DNA from: Maea johnstoni
Lineage: Eukaryota; Annelida; Polychaeta; Spionida; Magelonidae
Direction: 5' to 3'
Assembly: GCA_963942565.1 (NCBI GenBank)
Contig: OZ012685.1
Coordinates: 55,249,323 to 55,313,322 of the forward strand
DNA: 64,000 nucleotides
This document shows positions 1-11,636 of the stretch, in pieces. The notes below the pieces were generated by a model, which was not told the DNA's origin, did not search any database, and was given only the letters and a program-made list of their open reading frames with translations. A program made the translations under genes and the position numbers. The stretch's first letter is position 1, and the number at the start of each line of letters is the position of its first letter.

Positions 1-164
1 TAAGATTCAGCTGCCCTCTCTGAATAAAGTGCAGGTTTATTGAATCACAACTGCCCCAGGAGGAGAACGAGTCAACCCAGCCAGTTATCTGAGTGCACTA
101 GCTCGATCTACCAACTGGTTTCTTTGTCAACTCCTGATGTAGCGGCAACTGTGACTTTACCATG
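1..164. other. Left-edge intronic sequence
   Basis: No exon, element or motif recognised. Confidence 0.5.
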
Positions 165-295
165 TGCATGTATATGCACCTACTAGTACTATTATTACTT
201 ATTATAACTGCTGCTGTCATTGCTGCTACTACTTCTACTTCTACTACTACTACTACTTACTACGGGTGGTACTACTACTACTGCTGCTACTACTT

Positions 296-346
<51 letters not shown>

Positions 347-376
347 ATACTACTACTGGTGGTACTGCTGCTACTT

Positions 377-425
<49 letters not shown>

Positions 426-481
426 TACTACTACTGCTACTACTGCTACTGCTACTGCTACTGCTACTACTACTACTACTC

Positions 482-542
<61 letters not shown>

Positions 543-556
543 TACTACTACAATTT
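165..556 (+). repeat. Imperfect (CTA/TAC)n trinucleotide array
   Basis: About 390 bp of tactactac with interspersed gct, tct and ggt variants. All long reading frames here are simple repeat (poly-Thr, Leu or Tyr). Confidence 0.95.
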
Positions 557-1207
557 CTATTACCTTAACTACCTTTACAAGTGGGACCCATCACAAACTG
601 GATATTGATTGTATCTTCACTCCTATAGGCCATACATTGATCATTATTTTCAAGCACTTGAACACTTCGCACTATCAGTCCTAGACAAAAAAAATTGTAG
701 TATGAAATATGGTGTTCCAGTTTGCAAGTGCAGAAGTCTCCCTATAAAGGTCCATAACCCTGTGCCTAGTTTGGCTGTCCTTAAGGAAACTCTGGGATAC
801 GCACACAGAGAGTATAAACACCTCCTCTGCCCCAGGGGCATGATATGAGTATTTTATTATTTATCAAGGCATTAACTTATGTTCTTTTCACACTTCACCA
901 GATTCCCTCTCAAAAATCATTTTAATCTCCGGGCGCTCAAACTGCATGAGGCCAAGTTCAACCGGTGCCTTCAAAACCAGACTGCAATCATGAAAAAGGG
1001 AAAAATCTGTGAGGAAAGTGCCCTATCATTTAAAGGCATAGTATTGTATTTGACAAGGTGACAGTGACATCTAAAACTTAAAGTCCATTTAGAAAATACC
1101 CCACAGTTAGAAATCCATTAAACTTTGCATAAGCGATCATCGTCAGATCCCCTTTAAAAATCCAAAATAGTCATCCCGTCCATATAGGTGGCGTCCCCCC
1201 CCCCACC
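557..1207. other. Intronic sequence without recognisable feature
   Basis: Contains two short overlapping ORFs on opposite strands (about 60-80 codons) with no family resemblance. Nothing else seen. Confidence 0.5.
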
Positions 1208-1520
1208 CCTATAGGCTGATAAAAGTGGGCAGTATCGGTGTGTCAAGCTTACCAGAGTCAGTCAACACAGACTTGTAGCAAGTCTACCCCCCCCCCCCCA
1301 CTCTACTCAACCTGTATCGGCCATCAAAATTGTGGTGAATTTTTAGAGGCTGATAAAAGTGGGTAGTATCTGTGTGTCTTGCTTACCAGAGTCAGTCAAC
1401 ACAGACTTGTAGCAAGTCTACCCCCCCCCCCCCCCCACAACTCCACCTGTATCAGCCATCAAAATTGTGGTGAATTTTTAGAGGCTGATAAAAGTGAGCA
1501 GTATCTGTGTGCCCAGCTTA
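1208..1520 (+). repeat. Tandem repeat, about 135-bp unit with poly-C tracts
   Basis: Units start at aggctgataaaagtg near 1210, 1346 and 1482. Each full unit holds gtcagtcaacacagacttg and a run of 13-17 C. About 2.3 copies. Confidence 0.85.
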
Positions 1521-1599
1521 GCGCAGTGCCCTGATTGAGCCATAAAGGTGCCACTTGTCGAGCTGGCTACATATATCACAGCCTCTTATTTAGGGGGAC

Positions 1600-1775
1600 T
1601 CAAAACCCAACAGCCACAGCAGGGTGGATACTGGGTTTGTGAGTGGGGATATATAGAAGGGCTCGAAATTAACTATTATGCTAATGCTGGCTAATTTGGC
1701 CACCAGCCACAGCATGAGGGTGGATACTAGATTTAAAAGTGGGGGTAGGTGGCAAGGTTCGAAATTAACCATTAT
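1600..1775 (-). repeat. Short tandem duplication with collapsed family A ends
   Basis: The stretch ccacagcagggtggatactg (1608) recurs as cacagcatgagggtggatac (1701). Between them, 1669-1712 holds only the two ends of a family A element fused together, an internally deleted copy. Confidence 0.6.
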
Positions 1776-1973
1776 GCTGCCAATGGCTAATTTGGCCAAT
1801 ACAAAATGATGCAAAAAACCTGAAAAATGACTCAACCCCTGGCATATGGGTACACATCTGAGAGTACTCAGTGAGAGCTTTTCAATGAATACCAACATGA
1901 CAAGGTTTATATAGTTTTCAAAAATCTTTGCATTCATGTGCTTTTAAAGAAAGTCGCCTCAGCATTGGAAGAA
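1765..1973 (-). mobile_element. TTAA foldback element, family A, reverse, worn ends
   Basis: From ttaaccattatgctg to the cctcagcattggaag end; body matches the family (ggccaatacaaaatgatgc). Right terminal gggttaa lost. Confidence 0.75.
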
Positions 1974-2582
1974 TGGGGAAAGGTCGCAGGTTTCTTTCAA
2001 GGAAGCCCCAATTACATATTCAAAAGCACATCTTTGGGCTCGTTGCAGACATTTGAAGAAGCCGCAGGAGAATTCAAGGTAGCCTTGGGTTCCCGGCACC
2101 ACTTAATTTTGAGCCCTGGGTAGGTAGATGGATGGGGAAGGGATGGAAGTTGAAATATACACATGTCACAGTCTCTTATTAAGCACTAAAGATAGCAGGC
2201 TCTCACACTTCACTTGCCACAACATATGCCAGAACTGCCCCGTTGGATACTAGATTTAACAGAGGGGGGGGGGGGGGGGATGGTCCTTGTCTGAAGGATG
2301 GGTAGGTAAGTAGGTGGGGGGCAGGGAGTAGGGTGGAATTTAAATTTTTTCTGCTGTTAAATGTGTAAGAAAAGAGCTTGCTTGAATCATTTAAAGCTAC
2401 AAAGACAGGCATGATTTAAGTATCTTTGTTGTTTCAAAAGAAAGTCACACCAAGTTTTATTCTAATAAGTTTCTAATAAAGTTGGCCTAAAGAGAAGACT
2501 ATAGGTTATTAGTTAACCCATTCATATCGGGAATGTACAAAAGGTCTGGCACAAATGAAAATATCCTGTTAATAACGCATGA
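1974..2582. other. Intronic sequence; poly-G tract
   Basis: Contains a run of about 15 G near 2264-2279 and another partial copy of the ggatactagattta motif. No gene seen. Confidence 0.5.
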
Positions 2583-2795
2583 TTAACCCTTCCAATGCTA
2601 ATGCTACTTGTAACCAAAGCACAAAGATTTTCAGAAAAAACATCTAAACCCAGCAATGTTGGTATTCATTGGATAGCTCTCGCTGGGCACTCTCAGATGA
2701 GTACCCATTTGCCAGGGTTTCAATCATTTTTATCAAGTTTTTTGCATCATTTCGTACTAGGCCAAATTAACCACAATCAGCATATAAAGGGTTAA
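2583..2795 (+). mobile_element. TTAA foldback element, family A
   Basis: Complete: ttaacccttccaatgct at the left, catataaagggttaa at the right. 213 bp. The ends are TTAA plus CCCTT/AAGGG, the pattern of piggyBac-type non-autonomous elements. Confidence 0.88.
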
Positions 2796-2908
2796 AATAA
2801 ATATTTGATGGATAGTTGTTGTTCCAGTTGGGTTTAACAAACCCTCATCAAACAATTTCAAATATTACGCAATCTTTTGAGTTCATGTTCAAAGTTTTCA
2901 GTTCTATT

Positions 2909-3003
2909 ACCAAATGTGGTTAAGACTTTCCAGGAAAACCTAGGATTTTACATGGAAAATCCTAGGAATTCCTCGGTATTCCAAGCTTTACTTGGTAAGG
3001 GTA
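2909..3003. mobile_element. Short element, family C (accaaa...tttggt ends)
   Basis: From ttaccaaatgtgg to acttggtaaggg with the internal palindrome-like cctaggatttt...aaaatcctagg. Same family as 21640, 25513 and 32090. Confidence 0.6.
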
Positions 3004-3407
3004 ATTGCTCTCCAGCTGCTAATGGGTTGACAATTAAGTACCCATTTTCATGGTGAAGAGCGAGAGATAAAGATCAATGAAAGAGCTGGACCATGTCACA
3101 TCCATCAGAGCACAACATGGTTTTTCAGAATGCAGTACGTACATTGCATTCTTTTTCGGCAAGTGCCCCCCACACTGCTCGGCTGGACAGGTATTTTGTT
3201 TATGTCACATTTCAAGGTGGTGCTCTGGCAGTTATTGTAAGGAAATCGGTGGCAGAACATGGCAGCTACAAGAACAAGATGTCAGCCCCCGAAACCGACC
3301 CTCATCGCTCCACCGAGAGATGCCACTAACAAGCAGTACATTGGATAGCTGCCAATATCTATCTAACCTGCCACTGCACCGTAACCGCAACCAGGAGTTG
3401 ACATCTC
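3004..3407. other. Intronic sequence, no recognised feature
   Basis: Holds two overlapping ORFs (119 and 78 codons, plus strand). Neither resembles a known family. Confidence 0.5.
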
Positions 3408-3624
3408 TTAACCCTTACAATGCTGCTGGGGGCTAATTTGGCCAATACAAAATGATGCAAAAAAAACTTTAAAATGAACGAAACCCTGACACATGGGTAC
3501 TCATCTAAGAGTACTCAGCGAGAGCTATCCTGTGAATACCAACATAGCAGGGATTCAATGTTTTTCAAAGATCTTTGCGTGCTTGTGCTTTGGACGAAAG
3601 TAGCCTCAGCATTGGAAGGATTAA
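3408..3624 (-). mobile_element. Family A element, reverse; left half of head-to-head pair
   Basis: Complete between TTAA at 3408 and TTAA at 3621. The latter TTAA is also the left end of the next element. Confidence 0.88.
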
Positions 3625-3817
3625 CCTTTCCAATACTGAAGCTACATTCGTCCAAAGCACTAGGAAAACATTGAAACCCTGTCATGTTGGTATTCATTGG
3701 ATAGCTCTCGCTGAGTACTCTCAGATGAGTACACATGTGGCAGGGTTTCAGTCATTTTGCAGGTGTTTTGCATGATTTTTGTTTCGTCCAAATTATCCGC
3801 CAGCAGCATAAGGGATA
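3621..3817 (+). mobile_element. Family A element, forward; right half of head-to-head pair
   Basis: Begins ttaacctttccaatact, ends cagcagcataagggataa. Directly abuts the reverse copy at a single shared TTAA, giving a 410-bp inverted dimer. Confidence 0.88.
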
Positions 3818-3841
3818 ATGAGAGATTCCAGTGCTATGTGA

Positions 3842-4155
3842 GGGCCAGCCCTGATGGCTGTGTGGTCTAAGGCGTTGCCTCTGACAGCTAGCTGTCTCTC
3901 ACAACTGCCTTGGTTATATTCCGGCAAAGGCATGAGAAAGTTGCCAGTGACTTAAGCGGAGGTTTTTCGTACGGTGCTCCGGTTTCCTCCACCACGTACA
4001 AGTGGTTTGTCTAGACTTGGCCGCAATATGACAGAAAAAGTGACGATAATTGAAATTCCAAATTTCGGTGCTTTATGCAAAAATGGTCGCGATATGACAG
4101 AAAAAGTGACGAAAATTGAAATTCCAAATTTCAGTGCTATATGCAAAAATGGCAA
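3842..4155 (+). mobile_element. tRNA-derived SINE with V-SINE-like core
   Basis: Head: tggctgtgtggtctaaggcg resembles the A-box end of Ser/Leu tRNAs. Body: gagaaagttgccagtgactt, then gtgctccggtttcctccacc, like the conserved V-SINE core (GTGCTCCGGTTTCCTCCCAC). Tail: cgcaatatgacagaaaaagtg, here duplicated in tandem (4021 and 4089). Confidence 0.75.
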
Positions 4156-4237
4156 GTTGTGATTCCACTTAACTGAATTCCTCTACTCTGCACTTGGCAA
4201 GAGAGTAGTGCGAACACATGCTTGGGACCAAGGCATC

Positions 4238-4263
4238 TTAACCCTTCCAATGCTGAGGCTACT
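4238..4263 (+). mobile_element. Family A fragment (left end only)
   Basis: ttaacccttccaatgctgag followed by unrelated sequence. Confidence 0.6.
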
Positions 4264-5978
4264 CCCCAGATAACATTGGCCACTAGTGGCACTGCAGCTA
4301 TCAGTGGCCTGTCTGAATATTTCTGCTTACGTCCAGACCATTTATCCTGGACAAACAAAGCCCAGCCGGTGGCCCGGGCGACCCAGGTTGCCCGAGTCGC
4401 CTGGCTGGCTGGTATGGTCGGGAGAGACAACATTCATGTCATCACAGAACTGACACCAGACAAGACGGAGCACAAATGTGCTGATAGTCATGCCAGTGCA
4501 TCTCTGATGTATGGCCACCCAATTGTGCTTACCGTGATTTCTCGGAAATTTAGACCACCCTAGGAATTTGGGCCACCATAATTATTTAGAAAATAATAAA
4601 TGGGAAATCTGGGCAACCCTCGATCAGCCAGTTGCCATTTCACTAAATATGAACCTAGCTATAAATCCTGCTGATACAAAATCAAGGTATTTTCAGGAAA
4701 CATGGGCCATCCTGAACCCATAAAAATTCTAATTATTAAAAACTGTCCCAAATTACTGCAAATTTACAGAACTTCTCAAGGGGTGGGATACGGTTCTACT
4801 AAGAAGGGGCAGAGTCTAAGCCAGCAGGGTGTCAGGGTGTGTTTTGACCCTTGAAAATGACACATCAGGACACTGAAATATTTAGATCAGGAATTTAAGA
4901 AAAAAATATCAAAATCTTCAGGGGTGAAAGCAGGCACCAACATAAGTACAAGCCCTCTTGCCCCGGCAAGTGAATTTAAGAAAAAAGGGCTTTCGGGCAA
5001 GTATATTTTGGTTTTCAGCTGATTTTCTGAAGGCTAAACACATTTGTTTAATACTAAATGGCCAAAATACCCAGAAATATGCAAACAATACATTTAAACT
5101 GAAAAGAAAATGGTTTTCAATTTCAATCCATGATAAGTAATACATGCCTTTCTAGCATATGTCATAACGTATTTCAGGCAGGTCACAAATTATGTCGGGC
5201 AAGTAAAAATCATTACTGCTTGCCCGGCATGGTAAGTTCTGAGGATTTTGTTGGTGCCTGGAAAGGGTTAAACGAAACAACCACAGTGCCACAAGCGCAG
5301 TTGTTGTGGGATTAAGTTTCTCACTTGGCAAAACCAATTATACTTTTACACAAGAATTAACTAGATCCAACAACTTTGCGCAGCCCCGTATCAACCGAAC
5401 AAAATCACACCGTTCCCATGCCGATTCCGTAGAGCAGCGCTTACTTTTCTCACCTCTAAACCCTGAAGAGTGGGCTTGAGACAAGGCACCTGTTCACGTT
5501 CTGGAGAATTTTGTTTCATCGCGTTTTTTTTCCCCGTTGATGGGCGATGGTTCTGAAGCGTCAGGGAGAACACAGTTCTACGTACGTGAGCACATCTGTT
5601 CCGATCGCTATTCTCTGTGGAATTTCATTCGCATTTACCCGGGGAAGTTTTTTTGTGCAAAGAAATGATGACTCACACTTCAAGCTGTTTCAGATTTAAA
5701 TAATTGCCAAATATTTTAGAGTTCAGTGGGTGAGACTGTTCACAGTCGTGGAAGGAATAGGAACAAATGCTTTTCTAACTCTGATATACGCATTACAGTG
5801 TGATGCCAGGGTTTGCTTCAAGATCGATACCACAGACTTGGATGAAGGGTGTCCAAATTTTTTGTGTCCTGGAGCACCGCAATCTTTAATGGACACTGTG
5901 CCAAAATATGAGTTTGAATATTGTCACCAGGTGGCACTACCATATACGCTTTGTAGCAATAATGATGACCTGTATCAA
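4264..5978. other. Intronic sequence with worn repeats
   Basis: 4545-4600 matches the small repeat at 8309 and 48975 (tagaccaccctaggaatttg). 4817-4880 resembles the gtcttagccagcagggtgtc family. 4920-5250 holds an element with cttgcccggcaag-like ends, also near 26190. 5730-5978 is an unrecognised 83-codon Cys-containing ORF running into the next element. No exon seen. Confidence 0.45.
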
Positions 5979-6192
5979 TTAACCCTTCTGCTGCTGGTGG
6001 CTAATTTGGCCGATACAAAATGATGCGAACAACCCTTGAAAATGACTGAAACCCTGGCAAATGGGTACTCATCTGAAAGTACTCAGTGAGATCTTTCCAA
6101 TGAATACCAACATGACAGGGTTTGGATGGTTTTCAAAAATATTTGCGTCCTTGTACTTTGGACGAAAAAAGCCTCAGCATTGGAAGGGTTAA
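5979..6192 (-). mobile_element. Family A element, reverse
   Basis: Complete, TTAA at both ends, 214 bp. Confidence 0.88.
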
Positions 6193-6464
6193 TAGGTGGA
6201 ATAAATCAATGGAGTTTATACATTTTCTAAGCAGAATCTGTGAAATCAATTGGTGAGAAAAACATGAACCTGACCACCTGAGGTATTTGAGATCATGGTA
6301 AAACATACTGAATAGATATACCTATAACAGCCTAGACTCTAGGCAAAGTTGGCCATAGCCTAGGATTTGGAACACTATAGACGGGAAAGTGTTAATAGCA
6401 TAGCATTATTCCTCTAATTCCTTCATGTATGAGAAGCCCCAAAACAAGTTGTTCTTCTACTCTA

Positions 6465-6625
6465 TAATGTAAACAATAAAAGAGCCCCCATTGATCTTGG
6501 TCTCCTAGTGACGTCACACTGAAACTAGATTTGGCGAGATTAGATGTGTCCAGGGCTTTATACTAGGTCCTATGGTAATTGGTCTATGGCGACCAATCCA
6601 TGTTTTATTCATCTGAGCTCCGGAC
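6465..6625. repeat. Dispersed repeat, family I (copy 1)
   Basis: Shares about 150 bp with 52421-52560, including ccttatggtaattggtct and gaccaatccatgtttt. This copy carries a palindromic tgacgtca (CRE-like); the other has tgacatca. Confidence 0.7.
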
Positions 6626-6843
6626 GTAAGGGCCAGCCATTTTCAAGGGATCACAAGTCACAGTGTCAATCCTGATCAAGGCAGGCAATGTGCCCAGCTC
6701 TAACTTAATGCTAGTCACAATCCAGCAGTTAATTCCTGTCCAAGTCCTCAAGCTTATCTTGGCCAGACAGAGGGTGGTGGCTTCATGGTGGGCTCAATGC
6801 AGTTCAAGGGGCAAGGAGATGGATGGGGGGGGGGGTATTAAAA

Positions 6844-6849
6844 TCTCTC

Positions 6850-6946
<97 letters not shown>
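6844..6946 (+). repeat. (CT)n microsatellite
   Basis: About 50 dinucleotide units, one interruption near the start; preceded by a G10 run. Confidence 0.97.
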
Positions 6947-6948
<2 letters not shown>

Positions 6949-7212
6949 AGGCCCATCTGCTACGCTAAAACACCTGAAACATTTTATGGCCTTCCAAATA
7001 TACTGCATGATACAGCACTTAAGGACTTTTCTTGGACACCTCTGATAAACACATTTTATGTCAAAAGAGTGGTCTGTTTATTCCATCTTACATCACTAAA
7101 TTAAGGACATTCATAGAAGAGAGATCTGAGGTGGCTTGATCTCAAACAGAAATCATCAGTGTCTGACGCTTGAGTATGAGCCCTGCATGTACATACTATG
7201 TGTAAAAAGGCC
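6947..7212. other. Intronic sequence, nothing recognised
   Basis: No motif, repeat or exon seen. Confidence 0.5.
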
Positions 7213-7417
7213 TAAAAAATTTGTTTGTTTCCTGTAACCCTACCTTTAAGTGTTTTTTTTTTTGCCCTTCCAAATCCCAATAAACATAACTACATGATTG
7301 GAACACTTCATTACAACTACAGTCATTATTTGAAAAAAACAAAACAATCCAAAATATTTTTTACCTACCTATCTACCCTATTTTTTTCACACCGTTACCG
7401 GAAACAAACATTTTTTT
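7213..7417. mobile_element. Short inverted-repeat element, family D
   Basis: Left end aaaaaatttgtttgtttcc and right end ggaaacaaacattttttt are inverted repeats. Same family at 7785 (truncated) and 31150. Confidence 0.65.
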
Positions 7418-7784
7418 AGTTCTAACCCAGAGCAGTCCTTCATAGCGACGAATGGACAGACAGATGGACGATCAACCACGGGCTCGTAGCTATAGCTAGA
7501 TTAGGAGGGAGCAGGAAGTAAGCTTCTGACAGGACCGCAGGAATCAAACAAACTATGAAATGCTGAATTCTGCCTGCATTCCCTGTGATAGAGTAATCGA
7601 TGATTTCCTTGGGTTTACCGCATCAAGATCATAGAGTTGTCCATGAACTTCTGAGCCCTTGATTAAGATGGCAGAAGAAGCAGGGTCATGTGTACTAATA
7701 TTACGCAGAAGGACGATAGGTACGTTTCAAAAGCAAATAATATTTTCGAGTGTTTGCATCTGCTCTTTGGTCGCTTCCGACAGC

Positions 7785-7925
7785 TTAGGCCTTAAAAATG
7801 TTGTTTGTTTCCTATAACCTGACCCTAACCAGTTTCTACTAAAAAAAATCCTTACCCCTAAGTTTTTTCTTCCCTTCCAACTCCCAATCAACATAAAACA
7901 TGCATGAAATACGCATTCTGAAAAA
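7785..7925. mobile_element. Family D element, truncated
   Basis: Left part only: ttaaaaatgttgtttgtttc, then the shared cccttccaactcccaatcaa segment. Confidence 0.6.
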
Positions 7926-8029
7926 AGAAATCTCTCCATGTCGCTGGTCTCACTGCTGAAAGTTGGATCACCTTTCTATCTTTGCTGTGATTGGTTCTCG
8001 GTCCAGAAATGTTTAAACACTTTCCTTAC

Positions 8030-8225
8030 CTTTAATGAAGTTTGCGACGAATCCGGCTTTCTGCACAGAGCCGTCAGAAACGAACTTGGCATAGAGTTTG
8101 TTGCCGGTAGATTTGATGTCCTCTGGGAGTTTGTATCCGCAGTGTTTCCCGATAAGAGGGGAGTCCTCGTCGTGACCGTCCCGAATCTCTAAGTAGTCAT
8201 ACACACAGTTGTCATGGTTTTCAAT
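8030..8225 (-). CDS. BMP1/TLL: Tolloid exon: CUB2, second half
   Basis: Acceptor tttttccag, donor AAAG|gtaagg. Reads [20 protein letters not shown], then [20 protein letters not shown] and [20 protein letters not shown] plus ANFIK. Human BMP1 has [20 protein letters not shown] and [23 protein letters not shown] at the same place. The exon ends one base into the codon that in the human gene starts EVDEC, so the next exon should be an EGF-like one. I see none in 1-8029 by eye. Confidence 0.95.
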
Positions 8226-8308
8226 CTGGAAAAAGCAAAAACAATAAATATTTGCTGCTCTTGGCTTGAAGGTGGTTAACAAACATGGCTGTACATCATT
8301 ATCTATAA

Positions 8309-8395
8309 CTGTAAATTCTCAATAGGTATTTTGTATAATTATTATAGTGGGCTTAAATTCCTAGGGTGGTCAATGTTTTTGAGAACTTACGGTAG
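8309..8395. mobile_element. Small inverted-repeat element, family G
   Basis: actgtaaattctcaa at the left, ttgagaacttacggta at the right, about 87 bp. The interior cctagggtggtc recurs at 4550 and 48985. Confidence 0.5.
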
Positions 8396-8401
8396 GCTGG
8401 A

Positions 8402-8890
8402 AATAATTAGCCTCATTCATAATGCATACATGTGTCCCAGAAGATTCTATGAGGTGGAACGAAATTCTAATTGCTGGTTTGAAATTCTCACACATGACAC
8501 ATGACTAGAATCTTTCCAAATAATAAGAGAAAAAAATCAAAAATATTTTTTCTCCATCATGCATACAGGTGCCCCTGAAAATTCCATAAGGTGCAAGAAA
8601 ATTCTAATTGCTTGTTTAAAATTCTCACACATAATGTTTAATATACCATACTAGAATCTATTCAAAAAGATAAGAGAAAACAATCAAAAACATTTTCCCT
8701 CCCATCATGCATACGGGTGCGTCAGAAGATTCCATAAGGTGCAACGAAAATTCTAATTGCAAATTTTAAATTCTCCCACACGATTTGCAACATACAAGAC
8801 AAGAATCTATTCAAAAAACATTTTCCCTCGCACCATGCATACAGGTGCCCTTAAAATTCCATAAGGCGCGATGAAATTCCAAAAGGCGCC
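8402..8890 (+). repeat. Minisatellite, about 140-bp unit
   Basis: Four units marked by catgcatacaggtgcc-like sequence at about 8422, 8558, 8706 and 8836, each followed by attccataaggtgcaa and aaattctaattgc. Last unit truncated. Confidence 0.85.
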
Positions 8891-9240
8891 GCTGAGAAAA
8901 GAGAAAAGCCCATTCCTGTTAACACGTCTAGGCCGCCTCCCCTAGAGGGCACAGGTTTGATATCTTAATACCGAGTGCACTTACTACTCTTAGTGCCAAA
9001 AAACATCTCGATGAACATGTTGAAAAAACATGGAAATTCTCCCCCTCAAACCAACTGTGTTGTATCAAGTGTAACGCGCAGAGAAGCATTCGACAATGGC
9101 ATTTCTTGATGGTCTAATTGTGGGCAGGTTCAAAGCGAAGCGGGGGAGTAATCGTAGCAGTTCGCATGCCGGGCACATTCCCCAGCGTACCATTTCATTG
9201 TTCCCCGCCTGATCAACTTCTCCTACTACTAATGTCGGCG
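8891..9240. other. Intronic sequence, nothing recognised
   Basis: Slightly GC-richer than its surroundings (9060-9240), no exon signal identified. Confidence 0.45.
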
Positions 9241-9593
9241 TTAACCCTTTCACACCCAGAGAACACAGAGGTGATTCCCCAACACATGGAATAGATTCAC
9301 CATGAAGAAAAACCCTTCCAGTGCTTGGGATGCATTCATCCAAAGCACACGGAGGCAGAGATCTTGGAAAACCATCTAAACCCTGTCATGTTAGCATTTA
9401 TTCGATAGCTCGATCTCGCCGTGTCCTCTCAGATGAGTACCCATATGCCAAGGTTTCAGTCATTTTTCAGCTTTTTTGCATCATTTTGTAATGGCAAAAT
9501 TAGCCACCACCAGCAGTAGGGATAACCCTTTCACATCCAGAGAACACAGAGGTGATCACCAAACACATGGAATAGATTCACCATGAAGAAAAA
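9241..9593 (+). repeat. 70-bp direct duplication flanking a family A element
   Basis: 9241-9312 and 9523-9593 are nearly identical (both contain ccagagaacacagaggtgat and tagattcaccatgaagaaaa). The element lies between them. Confidence 0.85.
9309..9523 (+). mobile_element. Family A element between direct duplications
   Basis: aacccttccagtgcttggg to accagcagtagggataa; end TTAA motifs worn. Confidence 0.82.
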
Positions 9594-9668
9594 TTATTAT
9601 GATTTTTTGAAGGATGATATTTTATCAAATGCAGAAACTCATCCTTTATACTTGCACTTCATCTAAGT

Positions 9669-10146
9669 ATTAAAGGGCAAATGCACCATCATGATGATTT
9701 AGGTTCAAAATGTGCCTATACGTGTCACCTTTCAAATAAGACCACCCGCAAGTCTGTCCTCCTCACCAGTCCTCAGATATTGCTTATGAAAGTTAGTAAA
9801 AAAACTGGCCTGAGTCTGGGTATGGAGGCTGACATTATCAGAAGTGGTGCTTAGGAAGTGACTGCCAGTCCTGCTTCTGATTGGTTGAGAGATATCAGTG
9901 GCTGGAAGTGACTGCCACTGATATCTCTCTACCAATCAGAAGCAGGACTGGCAGTCACTTCCTAAGCACCACTTCTGATAATGTCAGCCTCCATACCCAG
10001 ACTCAGGCCAGTTTTTTTACTAACTTTCATAAGCCATATCTGAGGACTGCTGAGGAGGACAGACTTGCGGGTGGTCTTATTTGAAAGGTGACACGTATAG
10101 GCACATTTTGAACCTAAATCATCATGATGGTGCATTTGCCCTTTAA
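9669..10146. mobile_element. Near-perfect long palindrome, TTAA-flanked foldback element
   Basis: Two arms of about 225 bp, from ttaaagggcaaatgcaccat to its reverse complement ending tgcatttgccctttaa, separated by a few bases near 9905. Arms differ at only a handful of positions. Mirror-image 67-codon ORFs on the two strands are a by-product. TTAA at each end suggests the piggyBac-type target. Confidence 0.85.
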
Positions 10147-10355
10147 CCCTTCCAATGCTGAGGCTATTTTCGTCCAGAGCACAAGGATGCAAAGATTTTT
10201 TAAACCCATCTGAACCTTGTCATGTTGGTATTCATGGGCTAGCTCTTGCTAAGGACTCTCGTATCAGTACCCACATGAAGGGTTTTCACTCTTTTTCAGT
10301 TTTTTTTTCATCTTTTTGCATTGGTCAAATCAGTTACCAGCAGCATAAGGGCTAA
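10143..10355 (+). mobile_element. Family A element abutting the palindrome
   Basis: Its left TTAA is the right TTAA of the palindrome; ends cagcagcataagggctaa. Confidence 0.87.
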
Positions 10356-11288
10356 ATGTTTTCCCGATGTTTTGTATACATAGAGTTACACCTAAGTTCA
10401 ATGGGGCATGAACGTGTTATAATGAGAACTCCTGGCTAAAAAGACAAGCTGGATTGAATGAAAGGAGGAATAATTGCCTAAGCAAGCATGCAGAAACATT
10501 GCACATCAAAGTGTGCAGTTTTTCTGCTCTTTTTTCTGCAGGTAATTTAAACAAATGGATGGGTTGCTATCTCTCATTGCATGATCCTCAGCATTGTTCA
10601 AACATTAATCTTTCCTAACTCAGAACCCCCTTAACCCATACATGCCTAGAATGCCATCCAGATATTCTATTCCTTTGCAAATAACTTTGAAACTAAGCAT
10701 AGATTTACAAAATATTTAAAAGGGAGTTGTTGGCTGAGCATTTATCAACATGGACCCTCTTTAACTATACCTATTTATGCCAGCAGTGGCCGAAAGGTCT
10801 CAGACTCCTTTGGTGATGTATTCAAACAAAATAAAAAATAATTTTAAGAAAATAAGGTAGGTAAATTAGAGTTCATATCCTTCGGGTATATCTTTTAAAC
10901 AAAAGCAGGGCTCGAAATTAGAGGTTGCCAGAAGCCGAGGGCTCCCTTCAATTCTTCTGGGTCTCACTTAAATTTCTACCTTTAGGCTTTTGAAGATGCA
11001 ATTGGGATCCCTGAAAAAAAAACTAATTTTGAACCCTGAAAAGCTAGGTAAATTTGACTGAGGATGGGTAGAATTCACATGAATGTGTTAGCTCATCTCT
11101 CTCTAATGTCCTTTCTCAGATCCTTGACCCTAAGCAAGTGAAGCTCCTTCACCCAAAAAACCACTACCATATGTGTGTGCTTCACACTCTACTCCTATGA
11201 CTGCTGTAGGTTTGTGCTAAATGTAAATGTCTATCCCAATACTCCACCATGAGGCCCAATGATCTCCCCTGAGTTGACTTTATCCCTG
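10356..11288. other. Intronic sequence, nothing recognised
   Basis: AT-rich, no exon, element ends or motif seen apart from ttaacccatacatgcctag (10631), which resembles a worn family B end. Confidence 0.5.
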
Positions 11289-11432
11289 TTTAACTCATTA
11301 ATGCTTAGTTCCTCCAGCAATTGCCTTCTGGATCTATCATACTTTTTAAAATAACTTAAAAATCGACAATGATTTTATAAAATATTTGAAATAGAGATGT
11401 AGGTAATGTTTTGAATATCATTTCTCCTTGAA
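11289..11432 (+). mobile_element. Family B element, left half
   Basis: ttaactcattaatgcttagt through aaaatatttgaaatagagat to the middle tcatttctccttg. Right half missing. Confidence 0.7.
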
Positions 11433-11636
11433 AAAGAATTCCAGTGACTTGGGGTAAGCTGGTGGTCTTATGTTAATTTGGAGTTAAAAGGGTGGAAAAT
11501 ACTTTGTGGCAAATATTTTTTTGAGTAAAACCTCGTTAGGGTCAGGTCGCAGGAAACATACTTTAAGTTATAAGCATTATTGAATTAAACCACAGACTAG
11601 GACCTAGTCTACTGATGCTGCAACGTGGAGGCTTAC

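Noticed and set aside
5730-5978. Cys-containing plus-strand ORF, possible small secreted protein
   Set aside because: Runs straight into a family A element, no clear signal peptide and no recognised spacing of cysteines.
1-8029. EGF-like exon expected after 8030
   Set aside because: No minus-strand match to the (E)VDEC...C.C pattern with proper splice sites was found by eye; probably outside the window.
9732-10084. Two identical 67-codon ORFs on opposite strands
   Set aside because: They are the two arms of the palindrome read in each direction; no codon bias or family match.
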